A DNA stretch of 64,000 bases from Pontibacter liquoris (GTDB lineage: Bacteria > Bacteroidota > Bacteroidia > Cytophagales > Hymenobacteraceae): the NCBI RefSeq assembly GCF_022758235.1, contig NZ_JALEBG010000001.1, forward strand, positions 2,418,001 through 2,482,000, read 5' to 3'. Shown piece by piece: positions 8,405-16,738 of the stretch (position 1 is its first letter; each line of letters starts with the position of its first letter). The notes under the pieces were generated by a model. The model saw only the letters and a list, made by a program, of their open reading frames with translations. It was not told the origin of the DNA and made no database searches. The position numbers were made by a program, and so were the translations under genes.

Positions 8405-9466
8405 TCAGGAAACAGCCGGTGCCTGCCGGAGCTCTTCCGCGTAATATGTTTTAAACCAATCCATCGTTTTTTTCAGTCCTTCGGCCAGCGGCGTGTTAGG
8501 GCGGTAATCCACAGCCTGCATCAGGTCTTCCACATCGGCATACGTGATGGGCACATCGCCGGGCTGCATGGGCAGTAACTCGAGGTGCGCCTTTTTACCA
8601 AGCTCACGTTCCAGTATCCCAACAAAATCCATGAGCTGCACCGGTTGGTTGTTCCCTATGTTATAAAGCTTATAGGGCGCCCGCGACAATGCAGTAGCCG
8701 GCGTAGGCTGTACTTCCAGTAACCGCACGATGCTGTTCACCACATCATCAATATAAGTGAAATCGCGGTGCATGTCGCCGTAATTAAAAATGCGGATCGT
8801 TTCTCCCCGGGCAATGGCACTGGCAAAACTATAGTAGGCCATATCGGGGCGGCCCCACGGGCCATACACGGTAAAAAAGCGTAGCCCGGTCGTTGGAATA
8901 TGATACAGGTGGGCGTAGCTGTGCGCCATTACCTCGTTGGCCTTCTTGGTAGCCGCGTAAAACGAAATAGGATGATCGGTGCTGTGTGTGGTGGCAAAAG
9001 GTACTTCCGTATGAAGGCCATAAACGGAACTGGAAGAAGCAAACAGCAGATGCTTGACCGGGAACTGGCGGCACGCCTCCAGCACATTGGCAAACCCGAC
9101 CAGGTTGCTGCCCACATACGATTGCGGATGCTCCATACTATACCGCACCCCCGCCTGCGCAGCCAGGTTAATCACAATGTCGAATTGCTGGTTCCGAAAC
9201 AGGCTTTCCAGTTCGTGGTGGTCAGCCAGGTCCAGTTGAATAAAGTGCAGGTTGGGGTAAAGGCTGCTGGTGATTAATTCGTTGTAATGGATCTGCTCTT
9301 TAGCGAATCCCTGTAACGCCAGCCGGTCATACTTTAGCTGTGGTAGATAGTAGCTGTTGATCGAGTCGAGGCCTACCACCTGGTGGCCTCTTTGCTGCAG
9401 CGCGAGCGCTAAATGATGGCCTATAAAGCCAGCAGTGCCTGTAACCAATATTCTGTAGTCTGGCAT
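8405..9466 (-). CDS. NAD-dependent nucleotide-sugar epimerase (UDP-glucuronate 4-epimerase-like)
   Basis: An extended short-chain dehydrogenase of 353 residues, likely epimerising UDP-glucuronate to UDP-galacturonate for surface polysaccharide. It starts MPDYRILVTGTAGFIGHH with the Rossmann GxxGxxG motif. The catalytic SSSVYG and SFYAATKKANE (Tyr and Lys, near residue 150) and the GLRFFTVYGPWGRPDMA block match the UDP-glucuronate epimerase subgroup. A longer frame begins at 9538 but its first 24 residues are non-conserved. Its stop lies 2 bp from that of the convergent GDWDRH lipoprotein, leaving no room for a separate terminator. Confidence 0.85.
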   Translation of the reverse strand: MPDYRILVTGTAGFIGHHLALALQQRGHQVVGLDSINSYYLPQLKYDRLALQGFAKEQIHYNELITSSLYPNLHFIQLDLADHHELESLFRNQQFDIVINLAAQAGVRYSMEHPQSYVGSNLVGFANVLEACRQFPVKHLLFASSSSVYGLHTEVPFATTHSTDHPISFYAATKKANEVMAHSYAHLYHIPTTGLRFFTVYGPWGRPDMAYYSFASAIARGETIRIFNYGDMHRDFTYIDDVVNSIVRLLEVQPTPATALSRAPYKLYNIGNNQPVQLMDFVGILERELGKKAHLELLPMQPGDVPITYADVEDLMQAVDYRPNTPLAEGLKKTMDWFKTYYAEELRQAPAVS

Positions 9467-9629
9467 TGGTTCTTCCTGGGTTAAATGGGTAGCGGTAGCC
9501 TTCTGTTTAGAGCGGCTATACTGTAGGTGCACTTCCAAGCAACAAAACGCACCCCCCTATTCGTCCCGGAGCGGGCATTTTTCTGCTGCTAATAAAGCGT
9601 GTAAAGTTAATGTGCCAACAAAGATTCTA

Positions 9630-10718
9630 CTAACTATTCGCTTTCTTTTTCTCCTGCGCTACCCGTTCCAGCATTTTCAAAACCAATTCCTCTGTGCCGG
9701 AGAGATAGGCATTTTTCGAAACGGTGGCATCGTGCCGCTGCAGGTACCGGATGAGCTTATCTTCCCGGAACAGGTTCACGACCTCGGGATGGATATAGTA
9801 TTTGCTGCAAACCGAGGGCGTGTTGCCCAAACCTTTGGCTACTCCCTTTACCGCTTCTTTAATGCTTTTGTCCTTGTCCAGTTCCGGCTGCTCGTGCAGC
9901 ACCTGCTCCAGGCACTCCACCATGCGTACAGTGCCGCCCCAGGTCCTGAAATCCTTGGCGGTAAATTCCTCTTTGGTGGCCTCGCGCAGGTACTCATTCA
10001 CATCCCCCGATTCGAGCGTTTGCCGCTCACCGGCTTCATCGTAATACTGAAACAGGTCATACCCTGGAATATCGCGGCACGCTTTCACCAGTCGCGCCAG
10101 GCGCCTGTCCTGCAGATCGATCTCCTGCTCCACTCCTTTCTTGCCCCGGAAAGCAAATTTTATTTTGCTGCCTTCAATTTTTACATGCTTATCGCGCAGG
10201 GTAGTGAGGCCATACGAGTTGTTGGCTTCAGCATACTGCCGGTTGCCGATCCGGATCAGGGCATTGTCCATGATGGTAAGCACCAGTGCGGTTACTTTAC
10301 GGCGGTCCATTTTCGGCGAGACGATGTCCTTGGCAATGCGTTCTCGGAGTTGGGGCAGGTGCTTGCCAAAGGCGATCATGCGGCCGAACTTGGTCAGGTT
10401 GCGTACCTGCTGCCACTGCGGGTGGTACACATACTGCTTGCGGCCTTTGTCGTCGCGGCCAGTGGCCTGTAGGTGCCCCTTAGGCGATTTGGAAATCCAT
10501 ACATCCGTCCAGGCCGGCGGAATAACCAGTGCCTGCAAACGGGCCAGTACCTGCTCGTCGGTGATGTGTTCTCCTTTTTCATCCAGGTAAAAAAAACCTT
10601 TCCCGGCCCGCTTGCGGGTGTAGCCGGGCTTGGTATCCGATGTATAACGCAGGCCGGCCCAGGCAGCTGACTGGCTGTGGTCGGCGTATAATTCATGTAA
10701 TTTAATGTTGCTGGCCAT
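9630..10718 (-). CDS. DNA topoisomerase IB (poxvirus type)
   Basis: This enzyme relaxes supercoiled DNA by nicking one strand through a 3'-phosphotyrosyl link and needs no ATP. The 362-residue product carries the expected catalytic residues in order: Arg in NALIRIGNRQY (~158), Lys in FAFRGKKGVE (~190), Arg in TWGGTVRM (~267), and the nucleophile Tyr in SVCSKYYIHPEV (~304). The N-terminal KRAGKGFFYLD domain is the usual bacterial topoisomerase IB N-domain. A long open frame on the opposite strand (9612-10472) is a shadow. It is monocistronic by position. Confidence 0.95.
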   Translation of the reverse strand: MASNIKLHELYADHSQSAAWAGLRYTSDTKPGYTRKRAGKGFFYLDEKGEHITDEQVLARLQALVIPPAWTDVWISKSPKGHLQATGRDDKGRKQYVYHPQWQQVRNLTKFGRMIAFGKHLPQLRERIAKDIVSPKMDRRKVTALVLTIMDNALIRIGNRQYAEANNSYGLTTLRDKHVKIEGSKIKFAFRGKKGVEQEIDLQDRRLARLVKACRDIPGYDLFQYYDEAGERQTLESGDVNEYLREATKEEFTAKDFRTWGGTVRMVECLEQVLHEQPELDKDKSIKEAVKGVAKGLGNTPSVCSKYYIHPEVVNLFREDKLIRYLQRHDATVSKNAYLSGTEELVLKMLERVAQEKKKANS

Positions 10719-10825
10719 GTACGCAGGCTGTAAATTGCCTCTCCTCCTGCACTACATACTAAGCATGTTTCTAAAAGTTGTATCAGAAGTATAGCCCGGT
10801 GCAGCGGCAAACCAACAAACTGCTT

Positions 10826-10833
10826 TATCTTTG
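10826..10833 (+). promoter_or_regulatory. -7 promoter element
   Basis: TATCTTTG matches TAnnTTTG, 33 bp before the ATG of the small membrane protein at 10866. Confidence 0.5.
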
Positions 10834-10865
10834 CCGGAAATAACCACCTTTTAGCCCGATAGCTC

Positions 10866-11270
10866 ATGCACAAGAATATGTCTTACCTCTATGCCTTTTT
10901 CGGCTTTTTTCTCATCGCCTGTGGTGCCGTGGCTGTCGACCTAGCCGGCGAGCAAGCCAAAACGGCCCTGATTACCGGTATTATTGGCGGGCTGCTGGGC
11001 CTGACGGCCGGCCACTTCCTAAACCGGGGCAAACGCTGGGGCTTTATACTGGGTGCCACCGAAGCCGGCTTGCTGACGTTGGTGCTAGGCTGGCGCTCGG
11101 CTACCTATTTTACACGCCTGCTGCAGGAAATGCAACAAACATCCGCGGAACTCGACACGCAAACAGCCGGAATGGCTTTCCTGCTGACCACCGCCATGCT
11201 CGTGATCGCTTTGCTCACCGTAACGGTATCGATTATGTTTGGCAAGCAGGTTATCAGCGAAACAAAATAA
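10866..11270 (+). CDS. Four-helix membrane protein of unknown function
   Basis: A 134-residue hydrophobic protein with predicted membrane segments near residues 5-25, 33-52, 57-78 and 100-125. The second segment has a glycine pattern (GIIGGLLGLTAG) reminiscent of TMEM14-like small membrane proteins, but the match is too weak to claim. An internal ATG (MSYLYAF, residue 5) is an alternative start. No neighbouring gene suggests a role. Confidence 0.7.
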   Translation: MHKNMSYLYAFFGFFLIACGAVAVDLAGEQAKTALITGIIGGLLGLTAGHFLNRGKRWGFILGATEAGLLTLVLGWRSATYFTRLLQEMQQTSAELDTQTAGMAFLLTTAMLVIALLTVTVSIMFGKQVISETK

Positions 11271-11632
11271 AATTTTTCTCCATTCCGGATTGCACTCCTT
11301 CTGGTCTACTGCGCAGCAGCTTTTCTGCTACCGTTATTTATACTAGTCCCGTGATCCTCAAGCCCAAACACCAGCCAATTGAGAATCCTATGCCCTTTTA
11401 AAAGCATCTCCGGCACCTCTTCTTTTAAGCCCTTGTTTGCACAAGGGCTTTTTTATGCCCCCTTTTTTCCAGGCAAGGCTGCGGGCCTGTGTAACCCATG
11501 GCAAGGCTGGTTGCGTACAGCAGGTTGCAAAAGTCGTTTGGGTACGTATAACCAGGGTAGCAGGCATGCAGCCCGGTGAACGACCGGCACGGTTGTTTTG
11601 CCCCACCTTTAAGTATAGGTTCTATTTCACGT
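11271..11632 (+). other. Spacer with terminator and promoter region
   Basis: No gene is visible. It contains the hairpin at 11427-11454, a short direct repeat GGCAAGGCTG (near 11473 and 11500), and one AAGTATA site at 11610, 20 bp before the M48 lipoprotein start. Confidence 0.5.
11427..11454 (+). terminator. Intrinsic terminator
   Basis: AAGCCCTTGT and ACAAGGGCTT pair across a four-base TTGC loop, followed by a T run. It lies about 155 bp after the small membrane protein gene. Confidence 0.8.
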
Positions 11633-12472
11633 ATGAAACGATTTTTTTCCTATCCCCTCTGGATAGTGGCTGTTACCGGCACCCTTTTACTCAGCAGCTG
11701 TGATGATAATGAAGGTGTTATTTTCTCTGTGCAGGACGATATTAAATTGGGCCAGCAGGTGGCCCGCGAAGTAGACTCTACCTACCAGGCCAAAGGCCAG
11801 CTCCTGGACCGCAACAGCACCAATGCCGATGTGCAGAAAGCCTACGCCAGCCTGGACCGCATCTTGAACCGCGTCCTGAACTCAGGTAAGGTCAAGTATC
11901 GGAACGAATTCCCGTGGACGGTGAAGATTATCAAAGACGATACCGTACTGAATGCTTTTGCCACGCCGGGCGGCCACATGTATGTGTATACCGGCCTGAT
12001 CAAGTTTTTGGAGGACGAAGACTACCTGGCCGGCGTACTGGCCCACGAGATCGCACACGCCGACCGCCGTCACAGTGTGCGCCAGCTGCAGCGCGACTAT
12101 GGCATTGCCATTCTGCTTTCTGTAGCGCTGGGCAACGACCCCGGCACGCTGAAGCAAATTGCCGCCCAGCTGGGTGGCACGCTGGCTGGCCTTAAATTCA
12201 GCCGTGATGCCGAGACCGAAGCGGACACCTACTCGGTCACATACCTGGGCGGCACCAGTTACTACGCCTGCGACGGCGCTGCCGGCTTTTTTATGCAGCT
12301 AAACCAACAGGAGCAGCAGCAGGGCACGCCGCCTGAGTTTCTGAGCACACACCCTGACCCCGATAACCGCATTGCCAACATTGAGCAGGAGGCGCAGAAA
12401 CAAGGCTGCAAAACAACCACCGCGCCCGACACAGACCTGAACGAGCTGAAAGCTGCCTTGAACAGACTATAA
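11633..12472 (+). CDS. M48-family zinc metallopeptidase lipoprotein
   Basis: A 279-residue peptidase of the BepA/LoiP-like M48 group, likely degrading misfolded envelope proteins. The N-terminus MKRFFSYPLWIVAVTGTLLL ends in a LSSC lipobox, so it is lipid-anchored. The zinc motif HEIAHADRRH (near residue 138) and a downstream DAETEADTYSV block supplying the third ligand are intact. The ATG at 11633 is chosen because the lipobox requires it; an upstream frame from 11576 would bury the signal peptide. A second, shorter M48 protein is encoded at 21519. Confidence 0.92.
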   Translation: MKRFFSYPLWIVAVTGTLLLSSCDDNEGVIFSVQDDIKLGQQVAREVDSTYQAKGQLLDRNSTNADVQKAYASLDRILNRVLNSGKVKYRNEFPWTVKIIKDDTVLNAFATPGGHMYVYTGLIKFLEDEDYLAGVLAHEIAHADRRHSVRQLQRDYGIAILLSVALGNDPGTLKQIAAQLGGTLAGLKFSRDAETEADTYSVTYLGGTSYYACDGAAGFFMQLNQQEQQQGTPPEFLSTHPDPDNRIANIEQEAQKQGCKTTTAPDTDLNELKAALNRL

Positions 12473-12478
12473 AACAGA

Positions 12479-12510
12479 TGCCTGCTGCTGCAAAGCGCAG
12501 GCATTTTTTG
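12479..12510 (+). terminator. Terminator after the M48 gene
   Basis: TGCCTGC pairs with GCAGGCA and a T run follows. It fills most of the 49-bp gap to the App1-like gene. Confidence 0.75.
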
Positions 12511-12521
12511 CATTTTATACT

Positions 12522-13664
12522 ATGAAAGAGAACTTTAAAGACAAAGCCGCCAACTCCATTCTGCAGGCAGAGGCAAACCTGGATAACCTTACCTTCCGGC
12601 TAAAGCAAAAGCTTGGGCTGAAGCAGCCGCTCCAGATCGTGCCCTACCGCAGTTATGGCACCGAGAACAGGCTGTATGTAAAAGGCCGAGTGCTTGTGAA
12701 CAAAGGTATAACCCGCTCCGAGGAAAACGACACCTTGTGGGAGAATCTGCTCAACATGTACCGCCGTTTCGAAAGCGATGAGATACCCAATGCGCGCGTG
12801 CAGCTGTGCCTGCAGAACGTGCCCCACGAGATCACCACCGACGAAGAAGGTTATTTTGTGCTGAACCTGGAGCCTGCCGTGCCGCTGCAGCTCGACGACA
12901 TCTGGCATGAGATAGAACTGAAACTGGTCGACGCGCCGATAGCCATTACGGAGGAGGTTACTGCCACAGCTTACGTGCTGGTGCCGCCACCTGATGCCGA
13001 GTATGGCATCATCTCTGATATCGACGATACCGTTGTGCGCACGGGGGCAACCAGCTTGCTCGAAACAGGACGTAACGTGCTGCTCAACAATGCTCACACC
13101 CGTATTCCGTTCCATGGCGTGTCAGAGTTTTACAAGGCGCTGCAGTTAGGGCGCAATGGCAAGCGCAACAACCCGTTCTTTTACGTGAGCAGCAGCCCCT
13201 GGAACAACTATGATCTGCTCTACCACTTCCTGGAGCTAAACGGCATTCCGCAGGGCCCGCTCCTGCTCCGCGACTTCGGCCTGGACAAGAGCAAGTTCCT
13301 GCAATCGGACCACATGAGCCACAAGTATAAAGAGATCGAAAACATCCTGATCACCTATCCCAAGCTCAACTTTATACTGATCGGCGACAGTGGCCAGCAG
13401 GATGCCAGTATCTACCACGAGGTAGTGAAAAAGCACCCCGGCCGTATCATGGCCATCTACATCCGCGACGTTAACATTCCGAAACGCACCCAGGCAGTGA
13501 CCACCATTGCTGACGAGCTGAAGAAAAGCGGTGAGGTGGAAATGGTACTGGTTAAGCAAACCACCGCTGCCGCCAAACATGCCGCCGACAAAGGCTTTAT
13601 CTTTACAGAACAAGTGCAGCACGTCGAAAATAAAGCCGCCCTCGACGAAGAAGGCGATAAGTAG
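12522..13664 (+). CDS. App1-like phosphatidate phosphatase (DUF2183 family)
   Basis: A 380-residue protein of the App1/DUF2183 group, whose yeast member dephosphorylates phosphatidic acid; the substrate here is not proven. The HAD-type catalytic motif GIISDIDDTVV (DxDDT, near residue 165) is followed by FFYVSSSPWNNYDLL near 214 and LNFILIGDSGQQD near 285, the three blocks that define the family. The N-terminal third is a probable beta-rich domain with VKGRVLVNKGITR. There is no signal peptide. The last 35 codons reappear as a decayed copy at 14917-15020, after two intervening genes. Confidence 0.85.
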   Translation: MKENFKDKAANSILQAEANLDNLTFRLKQKLGLKQPLQIVPYRSYGTENRLYVKGRVLVNKGITRSEENDTLWENLLNMYRRFESDEIPNARVQLCLQNVPHEITTDEEGYFVLNLEPAVPLQLDDIWHEIELKLVDAPIAITEEVTATAYVLVPPPDAEYGIISDIDDTVVRTGATSLLETGRNVLLNNAHTRIPFHGVSEFYKALQLGRNGKRNNPFFYVSSSPWNNYDLLYHFLELNGIPQGPLLLRDFGLDKSKFLQSDHMSHKYKEIENILITYPKLNFILIGDSGQQDASIYHEVVKKHPGRIMAIYIRDVNIPKRTQAVTTIADELKKSGEVEMVLVKQTTAAAKHAADKGFIFTEQVQHVENKAALDEEGDK

Positions 13665-13695
13665 CCGGGTTGCTTGAAGTATAGTTACCAGAAAG

Positions 13696-13737
13696 TCCAT
13701 GAAAGTATAGGCACGCTTATACTTTCATGGATTTTTT
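13696..13737 (+). terminator. Terminator with AAGTATA in both stem arms
   Basis: TCCATGAAAGTATA and TATACTTTCATGGA pair perfectly across an 8-base loop and are followed by six T residues. The stem itself contains the recurrent AAGTATA heptamer. Confidence 0.9.
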
Positions 13738-13812
13738 ATGTATGGTTTTTTGCTATATTTAGCATCGTGCTTATTCCCATTAATAAAATTAACTGCAACG
13801 ATATTAGCTGAT

Positions 13813-14445
13813 ATGGCGACAAAAACCTTTTATTTAGATAATGAGTCAACGGAGTCAGTAAGTATAAGCCATGGCTTAAACTGGAAGAATTTAACCATCG
13901 AAAAGGATGGGGAGATGATCGGACAGGTTGAAAATGTCAAAGCATTAGAGCAAGGCCAGGCATTTCAGCTTTCTGATGGCAGCGTCCTCTCCCTTAAGCT
14001 GATCAAAAAGTTAGGCTTCATGCAGGAACTGGAGATCCTGCTAAATGGCACTCCCATTCCTGGCAGCGGCACGGAACCAAACCAGCAGATCAAACAAGTA
14101 TATCATCTCCTTCTTTTCATAGCAGGCATAAATGCCATACTTGGATTAGCTGCCGAATTAGCCGACATCGGCTTCTTAAAATCGCTTGGCCTAGGATACG
14201 GAACAGTCGTGATTGGAATTGTATATGCCCTCTTAGCCTATTTCGTAAAATTCAGGCATTCTGTCGTTGCCTTGTATATTGCTATCGGCTTGATGCTACT
14301 GGATATCATCTTCACCCTGGTTTTTGCAGCTGAAATGGGCGGAAATCCAACGTCGGGTTTGCTGATGAAAGCGTTCCTTACCTACTCGCTGTTTAGAGGT
14401 ATTCCTGCTTTAAAGAAGGTCCGTGACCAGGTGCTAACTTACTAA
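13813..14445 (+). CDS. Membrane protein of unknown function with cytoplasmic N-domain
   Basis: A 210-residue protein beginning MATKTFYLDNESTESVSISH. The first ~95 residues are soluble and beta-rich with a GQVENVKALEQGQ patch. The rest has four hydrophobic segments (near 100-120, 130-148, 153-175 and 180-200) and ends in a basic tail. The upstream ATG at 13738 abuts the T run of the preceding terminator and is unlikely. Base composition is lower in GC than the flanking genes, suggesting accessory origin. No family recognised. Confidence 0.65.
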   Translation: MATKTFYLDNESTESVSISHGLNWKNLTIEKDGEMIGQVENVKALEQGQAFQLSDGSVLSLKLIKKLGFMQELEILLNGTPIPGSGTEPNQQIKQVYHLLLFIAGINAILGLAAELADIGFLKSLGLGYGTVVIGIVYALLAYFVKFRHSVVALYIAIGLMLLDIIFTLVFAAEMGGNPTSGLLMKAFLTYSLFRGIPALKKVRDQVLTY

Positions 14446-14476
14446 TGCAGCAGCTTTCTTACTAAAAAACTATACT

Positions 14477-14878
14477 ATGAAGCTCGACATCTATGTAAAT
14501 TATCCGGGGACTTGCAAAGCAGCCTTTCAGTTTTATGAACAACATCTGGGCGGCAAGATCACGATGATGATGACGCACCAGCAGCAGCCCAATGCCGCTG
14601 CCCTACCTGACAACCTGAAGAATGCCATTCTTCATGCCCGCATCGAGATTGGAAACACGGTGCTCATGGGCGCCGACATTCCGCAGGCCGAGCCCATGCG
14701 GAGCGCCTATCTTACGCTCCGGCTTAATACGCCACAGGAAGCCGAACGCCTGTATGCCTTGCTTTCGGATGGCGGCCAGGTTTTCATGAAAATGGAAGAG
14801 ACCTTTTTTGCCTCCCGCTTTGCTATGCTCCGGGATAGGTTTGGTACGAACTGGATGATCCTGCATGAAAACCAATAA
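14477..14878 (+). CDS. VOC-family (glyoxalase-fold, PhnB-like) protein
   Basis: A 133-residue single-domain protein of the vicinal oxygen chelate fold in the PhnB-like subgroup. Features are the start MKLDIYVNYPGTCKAAFQFY, a LGGKITMMM strand, HARIEIGNTVLMGAD in the middle, and the C-terminal RFAMLRDRFGTNWMIL typical of the group. PhnB-like proteins have no generally agreed reaction. It follows the membrane protein by 31 bp and may be cotranscribed. Confidence 0.8.
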   Translation: MKLDIYVNYPGTCKAAFQFYEQHLGGKITMMMTHQQQPNAAALPDNLKNAILHARIEIGNTVLMGADIPQAEPMRSAYLTLRLNTPQEAERLYALLSDGGQVFMKMEETFFASRFAMLRDRFGTNWMILHENQ

Positions 14879-14916
14879 CTAAGAAGAAAGTATTGTTAAA
14901 GGGATAGAGCGAAAAC

Positions 14917-15020
14917 CCGGGGAAGCTGGTACAGTTCAAGCAAACCACCACTGCCGCTAAATTTGCCCAAGCAAAAGTATGATCATGACAGGACAGGTGC
15001 AGCACCTCGAAATAAAATCT
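14917..15020 (+). pseudogene. Decayed copy of the 3' end of the App1-like gene
   Basis: This non-coding stretch is collinear with 13535-13635 of the App1-like gene. AAGCAAACCACCACTGCCGC (14938) matches 13554 onward with one mismatch in 20, and GTGCAGCACCTCGAAATAAA (14997) matches 13614 onward apart from one substitution and one missing A. Distances between the blocks differ by one base, so the copy has small deletions. Read in the parental frame it gives QTTTAAKFAQAKV and then a stop. It is a relic of a tandem duplication or recombination that left the membrane-protein and VOC genes between parent and copy. Confidence 0.85.
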
Positions 15021-15098
15021 CTTTTCACGAACAAGGGGATTAGGAAATAGCTCCGGCTCGTGGCCTGTATTTTGCGCTGAATTACTAAACAAAAAGCG

Positions 15099-15106
15099 TA
15101 AATTTG
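15099..15106 (+). promoter_or_regulatory. -7 promoter element for the NUDIX gene
   Basis: TAAATTTG matches TAnnTTTG. It overlaps the longest possible NUDIX reading frame (from 15104), which supports the internal ATG at 15128. Confidence 0.5.
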
Positions 15107-15127
15107 AAGCTGCCATACGACAGGCAT

Positions 15128-15778
15128 ATGAAGGAAGAAGACCGAAGGAGCATACACGTGAATAAGGAGCTTTTAGAAGACATAAAACGGCTGAAAGCGA
15201 TTGCGGAAGTGGGGCTGCTTTACAGTGCTAACCCCTACGATAACGAGCGCTACCTGGAACTGCAGGAAATAAGCTTCAAGCTGCTCAGTACGGTTAGCGG
15301 ACACGAGGCGGAAACGCTTAAAGCCAGTTTTCCGATGCTAAAAGACTACGCTACAGCCAAAGTGGATATTCGGGGACTGGTGCTGTCGCCGGATCAAAAG
15401 ATCCTGCTGGTAAAGGAAAGCGCTGACGGCAAGTGGGCCTTGCCCGGGGGTTGGGCCGATGTGGGGCATAGCCCGAAAGAAGTGATCGTAAAAGAGATCC
15501 GGGAAGAAACCGGGCTTGAGGTGCAAGCTGAAAACCTATTAGCTGTTTTTGACAAGAAAATGCACGCCCATCCGCCCCAACCCTTTTATGTTTATAAAAT
15601 GGCCTTTTTCTGCAGAGCGCTTTCCACCCAAATCACAAAAGGCTTTGATGTGCTGGACGTCGGCTATTTTGACATAGCTGAACTGCCGGAGCTGTCCGAA
15701 GACAGGATCCTGAAAAGCCAGATCGAGTTGCTGTACAAAAAAGCAGTAACAGGCGATTGGGCAGCTTACGTAGATTAG
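15128..15778 (+). CDS. NUDIX hydrolase with N-terminal helical domain
   Basis: A 216-residue protein. Residues ~1-75 form a charged helical domain of the kind found before some NUDIX hydrolases. Residues ~80-190 are the NUDIX fold, with GGWADVGHSPKEVIVKEIRE leading into ETGLEV, fitting the GX5EX7REUXEEXGU box that binds the metal for pyrophosphate hydrolysis. ALPGG precedes the box. The substrate cannot be read from sequence; relatives act on ADP-ribose or related nucleoside diphosphates. The stop lies 50 bp before the pseudouridine synthase start. Confidence 0.88.
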   Translation: MKEEDRRSIHVNKELLEDIKRLKAIAEVGLLYSANPYDNERYLELQEISFKLLSTVSGHEAETLKASFPMLKDYATAKVDIRGLVLSPDQKILLVKESADGKWALPGGWADVGHSPKEVIVKEIREETGLEVQAENLLAVFDKKMHAHPPQPFYVYKMAFFCRALSTQITKGFDVLDVGYFDIAELPELSEDRILKSQIELLYKKAVTGDWAAYVD

Positions 15779-15828
15779 CACCTCAGCTTACCAATGTGTT
15801 ATCACCTTACCATTTGAATCTCTGCATA

Positions 15829-16437
15829 ATGCACCGCCATTTTATCGTCCATAAACCCTACGGGTACCTAAGCCAGTTTACCGCCGACCCGCTGAAGCAG
15901 AAAAAGAAAAAAGTGCTGGGCGAGTTGCATGATTTTCCGGAGGGTACCATGGCCATCGGCCGCTTGGATGAAGACAGTGAAGGCTTGTTACTGCTGACCA
16001 CAGATGGTAAAATGAGCGAGTATGTGCGCAGTAAAAAGATAGCCAAAGAATACTATGCCCAGGTAGATGGCCTGATCACGGACGAAGCGCTTGCACAGTT
16101 GCAGCAAGGTGTTGCCATTACGGTAGGCAAAGAGAAGTATACGACCCTACCCTGTGCCGCTTTCCGGTTAGAAACAAACCCGGATTTTGCCGAGCGCAGC
16201 CGCCGCATCCGTGACGAGCGGCACGGGCCGACCAGCTGGGTATCGATCACGCTAAGTGAAGGCAAAAACAGGCAGGTCAGGCGCATGACGGCTGCTGTTG
16301 GCTTTCCTACGTTGCGGTTGGTGCGGGTGCGGGTTGGGACTATCCACCTAAGCGATCTGCAAACGCAGGTGGTAAAAGAGGTGGCGAGCTTTCTGCCAGC
16401 CGGCGAGGAATTACCGGATGCCGCTACGGAGCTTTAG
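15829..16437 (+). CDS. rRNA pseudouridine synthase (RsuA/RluE group)
   Basis: A 202-residue enzyme that isomerises uridine to pseudouridine in rRNA, most like 23S RluE. It starts MHRHFIVHKPYGYLSQF without an S4 domain, as RluE does. GRLDEDSEGLLLLTTDG (near residue 45) carries the catalytic Asp, and SEGKNRQVRRMTAAVGFPTL is the standard motif III. The ATG at 15829 matches the family N-terminus; a frame from 15757 overlaps the NUDIX gene. Probably cotranscribed with the NUDIX gene. Confidence 0.9.
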   Translation: MHRHFIVHKPYGYLSQFTADPLKQKKKKVLGELHDFPEGTMAIGRLDEDSEGLLLLTTDGKMSEYVRSKKIAKEYYAQVDGLITDEALAQLQQGVAITVGKEKYTTLPCAAFRLETNPDFAERSRRIRDERHGPTSWVSITLSEGKNRQVRRMTAAVGFPTLRLVRVRVGTIHLSDLQTQVVKEVASFLPAGEELPDAATEL

Positions 16438-16667
16438 CTGATCGTTTTCAAAGATCTCGCTAACTGCGTGGCAATGCTATTTATTAACCCACCCTCTGAA
16501 AAGCAGTCCCATTTTATACTTTGATAAAGATCCGGCGCATAATCCTATTTCTTTCCTGGCAGCAAATATAGCCGGCCCCCTACCCGTTAGAATTACACAC
16601 CGACATCAATTACAAACATAAGTTTGGAAACTTGCGCCAGAAAAACGCCTGCAGGTGCGGCATACAA
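16438..16667. other. Spacer with part of a dispersed inverted repeat
   Basis: Between the convergent pseudouridine synthase and SnoaL-like genes. It contains CATAAGTTTGGAAACTTGCG near 16617, an imperfect palindrome related to one at 31170, and one TATACTT site (16513). No gene seen. Confidence 0.5.
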
Positions 16668-16738
16668 GGACACAACAGATTACTGTCCTTTGTCTTTGTC
16701 CTTAGTCTTGTATCTTGTGTCCTGTGTCTTTCGTCTCA
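16668..16738. repeat. Heptanucleotide repeat, GTCTTGT/GACACAA family
   Basis: Consecutive degenerate 7-mers are readable (GTCCTTA, GTCTTGT, ATCTTGT, GTCCTGT, GTCTTTC, GTCTCAG), preceded by one inverted unit (AAGGACACAA at 16668). The array runs into the stop codon of the next gene. It is the same family as 2211-2266. Confidence 0.75.

Noticed and set aside
9612..10472. 286-codon open frame on the plus strand
   Set aside because: It lies wholly antisense to the topoisomerase IB gene, whose catalytic motifs are intact; the frame is a by-product of codon bias.
11576..11632. Longer start for the M48 lipoprotein
   Set aside because: It would place 19 residues before the signal peptide and disable the lipobox.
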